NCBI RefSeq assembly: GCF_039532215.1
Contig: NZ_BAAARN010000002.1
Coordinates: forward strand, 118,526-182,525
Reading direction: 5' to 3'
Length of the DNA: 64,000 nt
Source: Pedococcus aerophilus
GTDB lineage: Bacteria; Actinomycetota; Actinomycetes; Actinomycetales; Dermatophilaceae
The first letter of the stretch is position 1, and every line of letters begins with the position of its first letter. The notes under the pieces are model-generated. The model was not told the origin of the DNA and did no database searches. It saw only the letters and a program-made list of their open reading frames with translations. The position numbers and the translations under genes were made by a program. Below, one piece after another: positions 17,040-26,774 of this stretch.

Positions 17040-17974
17040 CAGCCGGGCCGCGGTCCGCTGATCTCGTGGGCGCCGTGGGCAGGGCCCGTGGCACGCCGGA
17101 CGTCCTGCACCGCGCCGGAAGCGGTCAGCGACACCGCGAGGTCGAGGGCCGCCTCGTTGTTCTCGACGACGAACGCGACCGTCGGGCCGGAGCCGGACAC
17201 GACCCCGCCGAGGGCGCCGAACTCCAGCCCCGCATCGAGCACGTCCCCGAGCGCCGGCATCAGGGAGATCGCGGCGGCCTGGAGGTCGTTCTGGAGCGCC
17301 TCACCGAGGGCGCGGGGGTCGCCGGAGCGCAGCGCCTGCATCATCTGCGGGCTCGACGACGGGTGCTTGACCGGCGTCTCGCCGCGCAGGCGGTCGCACT
17401 CGGCGTACACGGCCGGGGTCGACAGTCCGGTCTCGCTCAGGGCGAAGACCCAGTGGAAGCTGCCACGGGCCAGCACCGGGGCCAGGACCTCCCCGCGACC
17501 AGAACCCATCGAGGTCCCGCCGGACAGCAGGAACGGCACGTCGCTGCCGAGCTCGGCGGCGATCTCCTCGAGCTCGGTCCGCGGCAGGGCCAGTCCCCAC
17601 AACCGGTCGCACGCGACGAGGGCAGCAGCGGCATCGGCCGAGCCACCCGCCATACCGCCCATCACGGGGATGTCCTTGCGGATGCTCACGTGCACGGGCT
17701 CCCGCACCTCGCCGACCTCGGCGAGCATGCGCGCGGCGCGCAACGCGAGGTTGCTCTCGTCGACGGGCACCCCGAGGGACTGCGGGCCCGAGACACCCAC
17801 ACCCCAGTCGTCGGCACCGACGACGGTGACCTCGTCGTAGAGGCTGACCGCGTGGTAGACGGTCGCCAACGGGTGGTAGCCGTCCTCGCGGGGAGCGCCC
17901 ACCAGCAGCTCGAGGTTGACCTTGGCCGGGACCCGCACCGTCACGGACGACGGCATCACGGCGGCGGAGGACAT
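17039..17974 (-). CDS. ispE: 4-diphosphocytidyl-2-C-methyl-D-erythritol kinase
   Basis: GHMP kinase of the MEP isoprenoid pathway. 311 residues with VRVPAKVNLELLVGAPREDGYHPLATVYHAV at the N-terminus, the ATP loop PVMGGMAGGSADAAAALVA and the C-terminal VSGSGPTVAFV motif. The ATG at 17974 follows a TAGGGT -10 box by 7 nt, which suggests a leaderless mRNA; an internal ATG at 17956 is less likely. Confidence 0.94.
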   Translation of the reverse strand: MSSAAVMPSSVTVRVPAKVNLELLVGAPREDGYHPLATVYHAVSLYDEVTVVGADDWGVGVSGPQSLGVPVDESNLALRAARMLAEVGEVREPVHVSIRKDIPVMGGMAGGSADAAAALVACDRLWGLALPRTELEEIAAELGSDVPFLLSGGTSMGSGRGEVLAPVLARGSFHWVFALSETGLSTPAVYAECDRLRGETPVKHPSSSPQMMQALRSGDPRALGEALQNDLQAAAISLMPALGDVLDAGLEFGALGGVVSGSGPTVAFVVENNEAALDLAVSLTASGAVQDVRRATGPAHGAHEISGPRPG

Positions 17975-17981
17975 GCCCGCA

Positions 17982-17987
17982 ACCCTA
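17982..17987 (-). promoter_or_regulatory. -10 box of ispE (leaderless)
   Basis: TAGGGT on the minus strand lies 7 nt upstream of the ispE ATG. No Shine-Dalgarno sequence is visible. Confidence 0.5.
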
Positions 17988-18112
17988 ACGGGGTCGGGCG
18001 CACCGCGCGGATCTGCGCATCCGCAGGGCATCCGCACGGGCGCGCAGGCGCGCGCCCACACATCTGCACAGAACCTTCACACGATCTCCGCCGCCCCTCC
18101 TCGTGCCCCTCC

Positions 18113-18118
18113 TACGCT
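18113..18118 (+). promoter_or_regulatory. -10 box of the response-regulator gene
   Basis: TACGCT lies 6 nt upstream of GTG 18125, consistent with a leaderless transcript for the two-component operon. Confidence 0.45.
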
Positions 18119-18124
18119 CGAACC

Positions 18125-18811
18125 GTGAGCCACCCACCCAAGGTCCTGGTCGTCGAGGACGAGCCGACGATCGCCGACGCGATCACCGCGCGGTTGCTCG
18201 CCGAGGGCTTCGACGCCCAGCAGGTGCACGACGGACTGGTCGCCCTCGACCGCGCGGCGCAGTGGGACCCCGACCTCGTCGTCCTCGACATCATGCTGCC
18301 CGGGCTCGACGGCCTCGAGGTCTGCCGGCGCCTCCAGGCCACGCGGGCGGTGCCCGTCCTCATGCTCACCGCCCGCGACGACGAGACGGACCTGCTCGTC
18401 GGGCTCGGGATCGGCGCCGACGACTACATGACCAAGCCGTTCTCGATGCGCGAGCTCGTCGCCCGGCTGCGTGTCCTCCTGCGCCGGGTCGAGCGGGCCG
18501 CCGAGGCCCACGCCCCCGCCCCGACCGTCGTGGTGGACTGCCTGCGCATCGACGGAGCCCAGCGGCGGGTCTGGGCGGCCGGGACCGAGGTGCACCTCAC
18601 GCCCACGGAGTTCGACCTGCTGGTCTGCCTCGCCGCCCGCCCGGGGACGGTGCTGTCCCGTGAGGCCCTCCTCGCCGAGGTGTGGGGCTGGGCCGACGCG
18701 TCCGGCACACGCACCGTCGACAGCCACGTGAAGTCGTTGCGCCGCAAGCTCGGCGCCGACCGCGTCCGCACCGTCCACGGCGTCGGGTACGCCCTCGAGG
18801 TCCGGTCGTGA
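18125..18811 (+). CDS. OmpR/PhoB-family response regulator
   Basis: 228 residues. Receiver domain with acidic pair VVEDEP, phospho-acceptor Asp in LVVLDIMLPGLDG, conserved Thr and Lys (MLTARDDE, MTKPFS); C-terminal winged helix with LTPTEFDLLVCLAARPG and TVDSHVKSLRRKLG. Ends GTGA, overlapping the kinase start by four bases. The cognate kinase is the next gene; the signal is unknown. Confidence 0.93.
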   Translation: MSHPPKVLVVEDEPTIADAITARLLAEGFDAQQVHDGLVALDRAAQWDPDLVVLDIMLPGLDGLEVCRRLQATRAVPVLMLTARDDETDLLVGLGIGADDYMTKPFSMRELVARLRVLLRRVERAAEAHAPAPTVVVDCLRIDGAQRRVWAAGTEVHLTPTEFDLLVCLAARPGTVLSREALLAEVWGWADASGTRTVDSHVKSLRRKLGADRVRTVHGVGYALEVRS

Positions 18812-21339
18812 ACTACGACCTGCGGCCCCTCGACCGCGCCCGCTCCATCAAGACCAAGCTCGGCCTGCTCGTCGCGGTGACGATCGCGGTCGCCTCGGTC
18901 CTCGCCGTGGTCGGCACCCGCCTCGGCCTGTCGCCGTGGGCGACCGTGCCCGTGGCCGTGGCCGCAGCCCTGGTCGTCACCCAGCTGCTCGCCCGCGGGA
19001 TGACCTCCCCGCTGCGGGAGATGACCGTGGCAGCGCAGCGTATGGCGCAGGGCGACTACTCCCAGCGCGTCCGCGCCACCTCGGGCGACGAGGTCGGCGA
19101 GCTGGCCCGCGCGTTCAACCGCATGTCCGCCACGCTGGAGCTCGTCGACCGGCACCGCCGCGACCTCGTCGCGAACGTCTCGCACGAGCTGCGCACCCCG
19201 ATCTCGGCGCTGCAGGCCGTGCTCGAGAACCTTGCCGACGGCGTCTCCCAACCGGGCCCCGACGAGCTGCGGTCCGCCCTGGCCCAGACCGAACGCCTCG
19301 GACGCCTCGTGGGCGACCTGCTCGACCTGTCGCGGGTCGAGGAGGGCGTCACGCCCCTGGCCGTCACGACGGTCGACCTCGCCGACCTGCTCGACGACGC
19401 CGTCGCCCAGGCCCGCGTGGACGCGCTGCGCTACTCCGTCGTCGTCTCGCCGCCCGGCCTGGCCATCACCGCAGACCCCGACCGGCTGCACCAGCTCCTC
19501 GCGAACCTCCTCGACAACGCCGCCCGACACAGCCCTGCCGACGGCGAGATCCGCGTCGCCGCGACCCGGGACGGCGAGCTGGTGCGCCTCGACGTCGCCG
19601 ACGACGGCCCGGGGATCGCTCCCGCCGAGCGCGGGCTGGTGTTCGAGCGGTTCACGACGAGCTCCACCCAGAGCAGCGGCACCGGGCTGGGACTGGCGAT
19701 CTCGCGCTGGGTCGTCCAGCTCCACGGCGGCACCATCGCCGTCGCCGACAGCGACCACGGCTGCCGCATCCAGGTCCTCCTGCCCACCGACCCGACCCGA
19801 CCGTCCCTGACCAAGGAGCCCGTCATGAGCACCCTGACCCCGCCGGCCCCTCCGGCTGCCCCGCCGCCGTCGGCTCCCGCCCGCGACACCCTCGAGTCGT
19901 ACTGGCCGGACGACCACCACCGGCGTCCCGGGCTGGTCGGAGCCGCGGCGCTCGTCGGTGTCGTGGCGGCCCTGGTGCTGCCCGACCGCCGGGCTGGGCT
20001 GGGCACCGCCCTCGTCTTTGCCGCCATCTGCGGCGTCGTCCTCGCCACCCGCCTGCGACGCCGCGAGGGACGCCGGTGGGCCTGGCCCGACCTGGCCGAC
20101 GTCGCGCTCGTCGTTCTCCTGCTGCTCACCCTCGTGCTGCGCGACGCCGCGTGGATCACCGTCCTGTGCCTCCTGGCCGCCCTGGCCCTCGTCGCCGTCG
20201 GCTCCACGCGCGCCACGTCGGTCCTCGGCACGATCGGCTCCGCCGCAGCCGTGCCGCTCGCGGCCCTGCGCGGCCTGCCCTGGCTGGGCCGCACCCTGCG
20301 ACCCCGACACGGCACCCAGAGCTGGCTGCCGGCCGTGCGGACCGCACTGCTCTCCGCCGTCCTGCTGCTCGTCTTCGGGGCGCTGTTCGCCTCCGCCGAC
20401 GCCCTGTTCGCCTCGTGGGTCGACGCGATCACCCCGGACATCACCTGGAACGACCTGCCCGCCCGCGCCGTGCTCGCCCTGTTCATCGCGTCCGGGACCC
20501 TCGCGGCCGCCTACGTCGGGCTGACCCGACCCGCCGTGGACCGCCTGCAACCGCGGCTGCGCCCGAGCCGGCGCGACTTCGAGTGGCTGGCGCCCATCGG
20601 CGTGGTCAACGCCGTCTTCGCCGCCTTCCTCGTGGCCCAGGCAACAGCGCTGTTCGGCGGCCACGACTACCTCCAGCGGACGACCGGGCTCACCTACGCC
20701 GACTACGTCCACGAGGGTTTCGGCCAGCTCACCGCTGCCACCGTGCTCACCCTCACGGTCGTCGCGTGGGCGAGCCACAAGGCCCCACCCTCGCGACGAC
20801 GGGATGTCGCCCTCGGTGCGCTCTGCCTGATGACCATCGTCGTGGTCGTCTCCGCGCTGCACCGGATGAGCCTGTACGAGGAGGCCTACGGCTTCACCCG
20901 GCTGCGCCTGCTCGTCACCGTCTTCGAGGGCTGGCTCGGCGTGGTCGTCGTGCTCGTCCTCGTCGCCGGGGTCATCGGCGGCCGCCGCTGGCTCGTCCCG
21001 GTCGCGGTCCGCGCGGGCGCCCTCGGACTGCTCGGTCTCGCCCTGGTCAACCCCGACCTCTACATCGCCGAGCACAACCTGTCGCGCACCCAGGCCACCA
21101 CGCCGGTGGACTACGCCTACCTCGGGAGCCTGTCCGCGGACGCCCTCCCGGCGATCGTGGCCTTGCCGGACGCCGAGTTCTCCTGCGCCATCGACGGCCT
21201 GGAGGCGCCGGGCGGCGGGGACTGGCTCGAATGGAACCTCTCCCGCCACAGGGCGGCGGACCAGCTCGCCGAGCGCACCTCGTCAGGCGTCACCTCGGGG
21301 ACCGCGCCCTCAACAGGCACCTGCTCCACGACACCCTGA
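18808..21339 (+). CDS. Sensor histidine kinase fused in frame to a DUF4173 (DUF4153-like) membrane protein
   Basis: 843 residues. Part one (~1-330): two membrane helices, HAMP, HisKA with NVSHELRTPISALQ, HATPase with NLLDNAARHSP, DDGPGIAPAERG and GTGLGLAISRWV. Part two (~340-843): a multi-helix membrane domain of the DUF4173/4153 type with DFEWLAPIGVVNAVFAAFLV. No stop separates them. However, AAGGAG at 19813-19818 lies six bases before an in-frame ATG at 19825, so part two (504 residues) may also be made separately. Operonic with the upstream response regulator. Confidence 0.85.
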   Translation: MNYDLRPLDRARSIKTKLGLLVAVTIAVASVLAVVGTRLGLSPWATVPVAVAAALVVTQLLARGMTSPLREMTVAAQRMAQGDYSQRVRATSGDEVGELARAFNRMSATLELVDRHRRDLVANVSHELRTPISALQAVLENLADGVSQPGPDELRSALAQTERLGRLVGDLLDLSRVEEGVTPLAVTTVDLADLLDDAVAQARVDALRYSVVVSPPGLAITADPDRLHQLLANLLDNAARHSPADGEIRVAATRDGELVRLDVADDGPGIAPAERGLVFERFTTSSTQSSGTGLGLAISRWVVQLHGGTIAVADSDHGCRIQVLLPTDPTRPSLTKEPVMSTLTPPAPPAAPPPSAPARDTLESYWPDDHHRRPGLVGAAALVGVVAALVLPDRRAGLGTALVFAAICGVVLATRLRRREGRRWAWPDLADVALVVLLLLTLVLRDAAWITVLCLLAALALVAVGSTRATSVLGTIGSAAAVPLAALRGLPWLGRTLRPRHGTQSWLPAVRTALLSAVLLLVFGALFASADALFASWVDAITPDITWNDLPARAVLALFIASGTLAAAYVGLTRPAVDRLQPRLRPSRRDFEWLAPIGVVNAVFAAFLVAQATALFGGHDYLQRTTGLTYADYVHEGFGQLTAATVLTLTVVAWASHKAPPSRRRDVALGALCLMTIVVVVSALHRMSLYEEAYGFTRLRLLVTVFEGWLGVVVVLVLVAGVIGGRRWLVPVAVRAGALGLLGLALVNPDLYIAEHNLSRTQATTPVDYAYLGSLSADALPAIVALPDAEFSCAIDGLEAPGGGDWLEWNLSRHRAADQLAERTSSGVTSGTAPSTGTCSTTP

Positions 21340-21377
21340 GCCCGCGGCAGTCCATCGCTGCCCCGCGGAACGGTCCG

Positions 21378-22259
21378 TCAGTCGCCCGGCGTCGTCGGTC
21401 CGAGGGCGGCACGGGCGGCGGCGATCGCGGCGAACTCGTCGATGCCGAGCTGCTCCCCCCGGGTCCGCGGGTCGACGCCTGCCGCCCGCAGGCACTCCTC
21501 GGCGCGAGGGGCCGAGCCCGCCCACCCGCTCAGCGCCGCCCGCAGCGTCTTGCGGCGTTGGGCGAAGGCTGCGTCGATGCACGTGAAGGTGTCGCGCCGG
21601 GAGGCGTCGGTGGAGGGGGCCGGCCGCCGTTCCAGCAGCACCAGCCCGGACTCGACGTTCGGGACCGGCCAGAAGACGCTGCGGGGCACCGTCCCCGCGA
21701 GCCGCACCGCGGCATACCAGGCCGCCTTGACGCTCGGCACGCCGTAGGCCTTGGACCCCGGGGCCGCGGCGAGCCGCTCCGCGACCTCGAGCTGCACCAT
21801 GACGAGCACCCGCTCGATCGAGGGGAAGAGCTCGAGGAAGTTCAGCACCACCGGCACCGACACGTTGTAGGGGAGGTTCGCGACCAGGGCCGTGGGCTGG
21901 GGGTCGGGCAGCTCCCGCACCTGCATCGCGTCCGCCTGCACCAGGGTCAGCCGGTCCGCGTATGCCGGCGCGAGCCGGCCCACCGTGCCGGGCAGCGCCT
22001 GCGCGAGGGTCGGGTCCACCTCGACGGCCGTCACGTGCCCCACCTCGGGGAGCAGGGCCAGGGTCAGCGAACCCAGGCCGGGGCCGACCTCGACCACGAC
22101 GTCGTCCTGCCCCACCCCGGCGAGCCGCACGATGCGCTTGACCGTGTTGGCGTCGACGACGAAGTTCTGGCCCCACTGCTTGGTCGGCCGCATGCCGAGC
22201 CCGGCGGCGATCTCACGGATCTGGGCGGCCCCGAGGTACCCGCTGCTCTGCTCCGCCAT
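21378..22259 (-). CDS. rsmA: 16S rRNA A1518/A1519 dimethyltransferase
   Basis: KsgA-type methylase acting late in 30S assembly. 293 residues: [17 protein letters not shown] opening, SAM motif [17 protein letters not shown], catalytic [10 protein letters not shown]. Start ATG 22259 follows a TAGAGT -10 by exactly 7 nt and lacks a ribosome site, which suggests a leaderless mRNA. In many actinobacteria the order tatD-rpf-ksgA-ispE is conserved; that order holds here except for the two-component insert at 18.1-21.3 kb between rsmA and ispE. Confidence 0.95.
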   Translation of the reverse strand: MAEQSSGYLGAAQIREIAAGLGMRPTKQWGQNFVVDANTVKRIVRLAGVGQDDVVVEVGPGLGSLTLALLPEVGHVTAVEVDPTLAQALPGTVGRLAPAYADRLTLVQADAMQVRELPDPQPTALVANLPYNVSVPVVLNFLELFPSIERVLVMVQLEVAERLAAAPGSKAYGVPSVKAAWYAAVRLAGTVPRSVFWPVPNVESGLVLLERRPAPSTDASRRDTFTCIDAAFAQRRKTLRAALSGWAGSAPRAEECLRAAGVDPRTRGEQLGIDEFAAIAAARAALGPTTPGD

Positions 22260-22266
22260 GGCGAGA

Positions 22267-22272
22267 ACTCTA
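22267..22272 (-). promoter_or_regulatory. -10 box of rsmA (leaderless)
   Basis: TAGAGT on the minus strand ends 7 nt before the rsmA ATG. Confidence 0.5.
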
Positions 22273-22337
22273 GGGGAGGTCGCCCCCTGCCCCGATCCGC
22301 GGCGTGCTGCCGACCAGCCCACGACGGGACGGCACAC

Positions 22338-22373
22338 GACAGCGCCCCCGACCAGGAGGTCGGGGGCGCTGTC
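22338..22373 (-). terminator. Terminator after rpfB
   Basis: A perfect 16-bp stem (GACAGCGCCCCCGACC with its complement) closes a four-base AGGA loop just downstream of the rpfB stop. No U-tract, typical for high-G+C terminators. Confidence 0.8.
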
Positions 22374-22403
22374 GACGACGCGGTCGACGCGTCGGAGCTG
22401 CGG

Positions 22404-23540
22404 TCAGGCTGCGTGGGCGCAGCCCCAGGGGCCGAGGCCCGCCTTGGCGTAGTAGCGGTTGGCCACGGTGATCTGCTCCGCCCGCGAGGCCAGGTCGGGA
22501 CGCGACGCGAAGTCGTCGCCACCGTTGGCCATCCAGGAGGAGATGTCGAACTGCAGGCCGCCGTAGTAGCCGTTGCCGGTGTTGATCGACCAGTTGCCGG
22601 TCGACTCGCACTGCGCGATGCGGTCCCACATCGCGGCGTTCGACAGGTTGATGCCGGCACCGGAGGTGTTGCCCGAGCTGCGGGTGGGGGCGGGGGCGGG
22701 GGCGGGACGCGACTTGGTGCCGACGGCGACGACCTTGGCGACCGCCTTGTCGGTGACGACGGTGGAGAGCTTCTTCTTGCTCTCGACCTTGCCGTCGACC
22801 TTGGTGACGCGCCAGGTGGTGACCTTGGCTCCGGCCGAACCAGCCTTGAGCACCTTGGTCTGACCCTTGTAGAGGCTCGAGTCGTTCTTCTGCGTCACCG
22901 GGGCGGCGATGGCCTCGGTCGACTTCATCGACGACGTCGAGACGCGCAGGACGGCGATCTTCAGGCCCTTGGTGATGGCCTTCGTGGAGGTCGGGGAGAC
23001 CCGGTCGTCGGAGTCCACCTTCACGCCGAGCTCCTTGAGCGCGGCACCGACCGTGGTGGCCGTGGTGGTCTCGGCGAGGTTCTTGCCGTCCACGCGGACG
23101 ACGACGTCCTTCGGGGTCGTCACGGAGAGCGCCAGGCCCTCACGGCCCAGGCTCATCGAACGTGACGCGGAGAGCTTGGCGGAGTCGGCGCGGATGCCGA
23201 GCTCCTGCAGGGCCGCGTCGACCGTGGTCGCCGTGGTCCAGTAGTCACGCGTGGCGCCGTCGACGGTCACGGTGAGCTTGCGTCCGTAGCGGACGACGAT
23301 CTTCTGCCCGTCGGACACCTTGGCGTCCGGGGCCGGCACGACGACGTCGTGCTCCTTGATGGTGATGTCCTGCTTCTCCAGGACGTCACCCACCGTGCCG
23401 CCGAAGGCGCGGACGGTGGAGGTCTTGCCGTCGACCGAGACGGTGACGGACTTGTCGAGGTGCGAGACGCCAACGGCTCCGGCGACGAGGGACGTCACCA
23501 CCGCGGCTTGGGCGATACGCCGAACGGGACGGGTGATCAC
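22404..23540 (-). CDS. rpfB: Resuscitation-promoting factor, RpfB type
   Basis: Secreted muralytic enzyme promoting regrowth of dormant cells. 378 residues: signal/anchor helix ([18 protein letters not shown]), three DUF348 repeats (each with a VxVDGK/A start), a G5 domain around residues 215-285, a Pro/Ala linker, and the Rpf transglycosylase domain with [20 protein letters not shown] (catalytic Glu in CES) ending [12 protein letters not shown] 23540 is chosen because GGAG lies four bases upstream; an upstream ATG at 23570 has no ribosome site. Confidence 0.92.
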   Translation of the reverse strand: MITRPVRRIAQAAVVTSLVAGAVGVSHLDKSVTVSVDGKTSTVRAFGGTVGDVLEKQDITIKEHDVVVPAPDAKVSDGQKIVVRYGRKLTVTVDGATRDYWTTATTVDAALQELGIRADSAKLSASRSMSLGREGLALSVTTPKDVVVRVDGKNLAETTTATTVGAALKELGVKVDSDDRVSPTSTKAITKGLKIAVLRVSTSSMKSTEAIAAPVTQKNDSSLYKGQTKVLKAGSAGAKVTTWRVTKVDGKVESKKKLSTVVTDKAVAKVVAVGTKSRPAPAPAPTRSSGNTSGAGINLSNAAMWDRIAQCESTGNWSINTGNGYYGGLQFDISSWMANGGDDFASRPDLASRAEQITVANRYYAKAGLGPWGCAHAA

Positions 23541-23735
23541 AATGCTCCAGTGGTCGATCTCCCCGGGCATCGGTGAGGGTGTCGCGCCCTGCCGGCAGGG
23601 GGTCCTCCGGCAAAGAAAGAGGGGCGCTCCGGGCCGCCGGTTCTCGACGGAATGAGCACCCCCGCTCGCGTCACCCGGGGGTCCGACCCCGGCCAACAGT
23701 CATCAACCATGACCGGCGACGCGCCAAAGGTCAAC
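23541..23735 (-). promoter_or_regulatory. Structured rpfB leader; candidate c-di-AMP (ydaO-type) riboswitch
   Basis: The 5' leader contains a strong stem, ACCCCCG with CGGGGGT enclosing GGTGACGCGAG, and other GC-rich pairings. Its GGGUGA loop resembles a piece of the ydaO class, which is known upstream of rpf genes in actinobacteria. I could not match the full consensus, so the class is only a proposal. A possible promoter is TTGACC (23729-23734) with CATGGT (23706-23711). Confidence 0.35.
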
Positions 23736-23825
23736 TTTTGATAACGGAACCTTCATCCTTTGGCCAAGGACATGCGGGACAGCTGTCACAGGAGTACCAC
23801 GCCCGCAAGACACCCCGGTTGCGCC

Positions 23826-24689
23826 TCACCAGGGGCCGTAGACCGCCTCAGAGGTGTCGCTCAGCGACTGGCACAGGGTCGGCACCGCGACCCCCAGCAC
23901 CCCCGCCATCGCGCGGACCGTGAGGGGCACGAGGTACGGCGCGTTCGTCGCCCCGCGCCACGGGGCGGGGGTGAGGTACGGGGCGTCGGTCTCGACCAGC
24001 AACCGGTCCAGCGGGGTCACCGCCAGGGCGTCGCGCAGGCCCTTGGCGTTCTTGAACGTCACGGTCCCGGCGAAGGACAGGTAGTAGCCGCGCTCGGCAC
24101 ACTCACGCGCCATCGCCATGTCCCCGGAGAAGCAGTGCAGCACCGTCGTCTCCGGGGCACCCTCCTCGGCGAGGATGCGCAGCACGTCGTCGTGCGCGTC
24201 GCGGTCGTGGATCTGCAGGGCACGACCCGTGCGCTTCGCGAGGTCGATGTGCCAGCGGAACGAATCCTGTTGCACCCCAACGCCCTCGGGACCGGTGCGG
24301 TAGTAGTCCAGACCCGTCTCCCCGATCACGCGGACACGGGGGTGCGCGGCCAGCTCCTCGATCTCCGCGTATGCCGCCGCGAGCTCACCGCGCTCGGCCA
24401 GGCGAGGGACCTCGTTGGGGTGCAGGGCCACCCCGCCGAGCATCGCCGGGTGCTGGTCGATGACGTCCACCGTGAAGCGCGCGCCCGGCAGGTCGCAGCC
24501 GATCTGCACCATCCGGTCCACCCCCACGGCAGCCGCCGCGGCGACCGCGGCGGCGACGTCCGGGGCGTCCTCGCCGTCCCGCGCGATGTCGAGGTGGGTG
24601 TGGTTGTCGACCACCGGGATGGGCAGCGGGTCGGGCGCGGTCGGCACCCGACCGTGACCACTGCGGGAGGACGTCTCCGGCGGCGTCAT
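23826..24689 (-). CDS. tatD: TatD-family metal-dependent deoxyribonuclease
   Basis: 287 residues, TIM-barrel hydrolase with VVDNHTHLDI (metal-binding HxH), GETGLDYYR (Glu), IHDRDAHDD, VLHCFSGD, and ETDAPYLTP (Asp). The usual IHxR reads IHDRDA. Starts ATG 24689, 14 bases after the metG stop, so metG and tatD form one operon ahead of rpfB. Acts in DNA/RNA processing or quality control. Confidence 0.93.
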   Translation of the reverse strand: MTPPETSSRSGHGRVPTAPDPLPIPVVDNHTHLDIARDGEDAPDVAAAVAAAAAVGVDRMVQIGCDLPGARFTVDVIDQHPAMLGGVALHPNEVPRLAERGELAAAYAEIEELAAHPRVRVIGETGLDYYRTGPEGVGVQQDSFRWHIDLAKRTGRALQIHDRDAHDDVLRILAEEGAPETTVLHCFSGDMAMARECAERGYYLSFAGTVTFKNAKGLRDALAVTPLDRLLVETDAPYLTPAPWRGATNAPYLVPLTVRAMAGVLGVAVPTLCQSLSDTSEAVYGPW

Positions 24690-24703
24690 GTGGTCCCGCC
24701 CGG

Positions 24704-26506
24704 TCAGCTCTGCTCGAGCCGGGCGAGCTCGTCCTCGACCACCGACTCGTCGAGCTTGGTGAAGACCGGTGTGGGCTTGGTCACACCCGCCCCGACACGC
24801 ACCGGACGGGACTCCCAGCGCGGCGTCGAGGTGTACTCGCCGGTGACGATCGGGTAGCTGCGCCCCTCGTCGCCGGCGTCGAGACCGGCCACGTCCTGCA
24901 CCGCCGGCATGGGCATGAACGCACCCTCGCCACCGATGGCCAGGTGCACGGCGTTCGAGGAGTGCGGCAGGAACGGGCTCATCACCGTGTTGAGGTCGCT
25001 GACGCACTGCACCAGCGTGTGCAGCACCGTCGCGAGGCGGACCCGCTGGTCCTCACCCTTGAGCTTGAAGGGCTCGGTGTCGGTGACGTACTTGTTGACC
25101 TCACCGACCGTGCGCATCGCCTCGGCGACCGCCTGCTTGATCCGCTGGCGGGCCAGCAGGTCGCCGACGGTGCCGAAGGACGCGAGCACCTTGGCACGCA
25201 CCGCCTCGTCGACCGGCTCGAGCGGACCCGGTTCCGGGACCTCGCCGAAGTTCTTGGCGACCATCGCCGCGGTGCGGTTGACGAGGTTGCCCCAGCCCGC
25301 GACCAGCTCGGAGTTGTTGCGCTGCACGAACTCGGCCCAGGTGAAGTTGGAGTCCTGGTTCTCCGGGCCGGCCGCACAGATGAAGTAGCGGATCGCGTCG
25401 GGGCCGTAGCGCTCGAGCACGTCGCGGATGCGGATGACGTAGCCGCGCGAGGTGGAGAACTGCTTGCCCTCCATCGTGAGGTACTCGCTCGACACGACCT
25501 CGGTGGGCAGGTTGAGCTCGCCGAACGCGCCGGGCTCCCCACCCTTGCTGCCGCGACCGGCATACCCGAGGAGCTCGGCCGGCCAGATCTGGGAGTGGAA
25601 GGTGATGTTGTCCTTGCCCATGAAGTAGTAGGACACGGCCTCGGGGTCGTTCCACCACTCGCGCCAGCGCTCGGGCTCGCCGAGGCGACGGGCCCACTCC
25701 ACCGAGGCGGAGAGGTAGCCGATGACGGCGTCGAACCACACGTAGAGCCGCTTCGTCGGCTGGTCGCTCCAGCCCTCGAGCGGCACCGGGATGCCCCAGT
25801 CGATGTCGCGGGTCATCGCCCGCGGACGGATGTCGTCAAGGATGTTGAGGCTGAACTTGATGACGTTGGGGCGCCACGTGCCACTCGCCTCGCGCCCCTC
25901 GAGCCAATCGCGCAGCGCGTCGGCGAGGGCGGGGAGGTCGAGGAAGAAGTGCTGGGTCTCGATGAACTCCGGCGTCTCGCCGTTGACCTTCGACCGCGGG
26001 TCGATGAGCTCGGTCGGGTCGAGCTGGTTGCCGCAGTTGTCGCACTGGTCCCCGCGCGCCTCGGGGTAGGAGCAGATCGGGCAGGTGCCCTCGATGTAGC
26101 GGTCGGGCAGCGTACGGCCCGTGGACGGGGAGATGGCGCCACGGGTCGTCTGCTCGACCATGTAGCCGTTCTTCCAGACCTGGGTGAACAGCTCCTGCGC
26201 GACCGAGTAGTGGTTGGCGGTCGTGGTGCGCGTGTAGAGGTCGTAGGAGCAGCCGAGGTCGGCGAGCTCGTGGGCGATGATCGCGTGGTTGCGGTCGACG
26301 AGATCGCGCGCACTCACACCCTCCTGGTCGGCGAGGACGAGGATCGGCGTGCCGTGCTCGTCGGAGCCACTGACCATGAGCACGTCGTGACCGGCCATCC
26401 GCATGTAGCGGCTGAACACGTCGGAGGGCACGGCGAACCCGGCCACGTGGCCGAGGTGCCGCGGGCCGTTGGCGTACGGCCAGGCGACGGCGGACAGGAC
26501 CTTCAT
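24704..26506 (-). CDS. metG: Methionyl-tRNA synthetase
   Basis: 600-residue class I synthetase charging tRNA-Met. HIGH-like motif in [14 protein letters not shown], zinc knuckle CPIC...CDNC, and a KMSKS-like loop reading KQFSTSR, typical of the actinobacterial enzymes. A C-terminal extension carries no EMAP domain. ATG 26506 is fixed by the family N-terminus ([14 protein letters not shown]). It overlaps a 28-codon upstream ORF by ATGA. Confidence 0.96.
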   Translation of the reverse strand: MKVLSAVAWPYANGPRHLGHVAGFAVPSDVFSRYMRMAGHDVLMVSGSDEHGTPILVLADQEGVSARDLVDRNHAIIAHELADLGCSYDLYTRTTTANHYSVAQELFTQVWKNGYMVEQTTRGAISPSTGRTLPDRYIEGTCPICSYPEARGDQCDNCGNQLDPTELIDPRSKVNGETPEFIETQHFFLDLPALADALRDWLEGREASGTWRPNVIKFSLNILDDIRPRAMTRDIDWGIPVPLEGWSDQPTKRLYVWFDAVIGYLSASVEWARRLGEPERWREWWNDPEAVSYYFMGKDNITFHSQIWPAELLGYAGRGSKGGEPGAFGELNLPTEVVSSEYLTMEGKQFSTSRGYVIRIRDVLERYGPDAIRYFICAAGPENQDSNFTWAEFVQRNNSELVAGWGNLVNRTAAMVAKNFGEVPEPGPLEPVDEAVRAKVLASFGTVGDLLARQRIKQAVAEAMRTVGEVNKYVTDTEPFKLKGEDQRVRLATVLHTLVQCVSDLNTVMSPFLPHSSNAVHLAIGGEGAFMPMPAVQDVAGLDAGDEGRSYPIVTGEYTSTPRWESRPVRVGAGVTKPTPVFTKLDESVVEDELARLEQS

Positions 26507-26589
26507 GCGGCGACGACCTCGGTGCCCGGGCGGCGCAGGAGCGCGGCCGGGAGGGCGCGGGAGCATGAGACGACGGTTGCGGTGCTCAC
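26503..26589 (-). CDS. 28-residue leaderless upstream ORF of metG
   Basis: GTG at 26587-26589 opens a 28-codon frame that includes [17 protein letters not shown] and ends with TGA overlapping the metG ATG (ATGA). A TAGGAT -10 box ends six bases before the GTG, so the transcript should begin at this codon. The peptide contains one Cys and no internal Met. It could couple ribosomes to metG, which lacks its own clear ribosome site. No homology is claimed. Confidence 0.55.
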   Translation of the reverse strand: MSTATVVSCSRALPAALLRRPGTEVVAA

Positions 26590-26595
26590 ACCCGA

Positions 26596-26601
26596 ATCCT
26601 A
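26596..26601 (-). promoter_or_regulatory. -10 box of the metG operon
   Basis: TAGGAT on the minus strand, six bases before the upstream-ORF GTG. Confidence 0.5.
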
Positions 26602-26723
26602 GGGGGCGGGGCCGGGCACACTCCCTGCTCCCCTGTGCGGCGCCATACCAGCCGTTGCCTCGTGTTCTTCCCGGTGGTCACAAATATTGCCGGTTATGCC
26701 TTACTTCGACGGGACGCAGGACT

Positions 26724-26729
26724 TACTGT
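26724..26729 (+). promoter_or_regulatory. -10 box of the cell-wall-binding protein gene
   Basis: TACTGT, with TTACTT 17 bp upstream as a weak -35. The leader would be about 40 nt and carries a GAGAAGAG ribosome site. Confidence 0.4.
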
Positions 26730-26774
26730 GAGCGCGTGCGGCGGGGAGATGCCGCCTTTCCAGAGAGAAGAGAC

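Noticed and set aside
18424-21249. 941-codon minus-strand open frame
   Set aside because: Antisense to the kinase-DUF4173 gene, with composition typical of mirror frames.
18936-23165. 1,409-codon plus-strand open frame
   Set aside because: Out-of-frame with the kinase gene and antisense to rsmA and rpfB; Arg/Pro-rich shadow.
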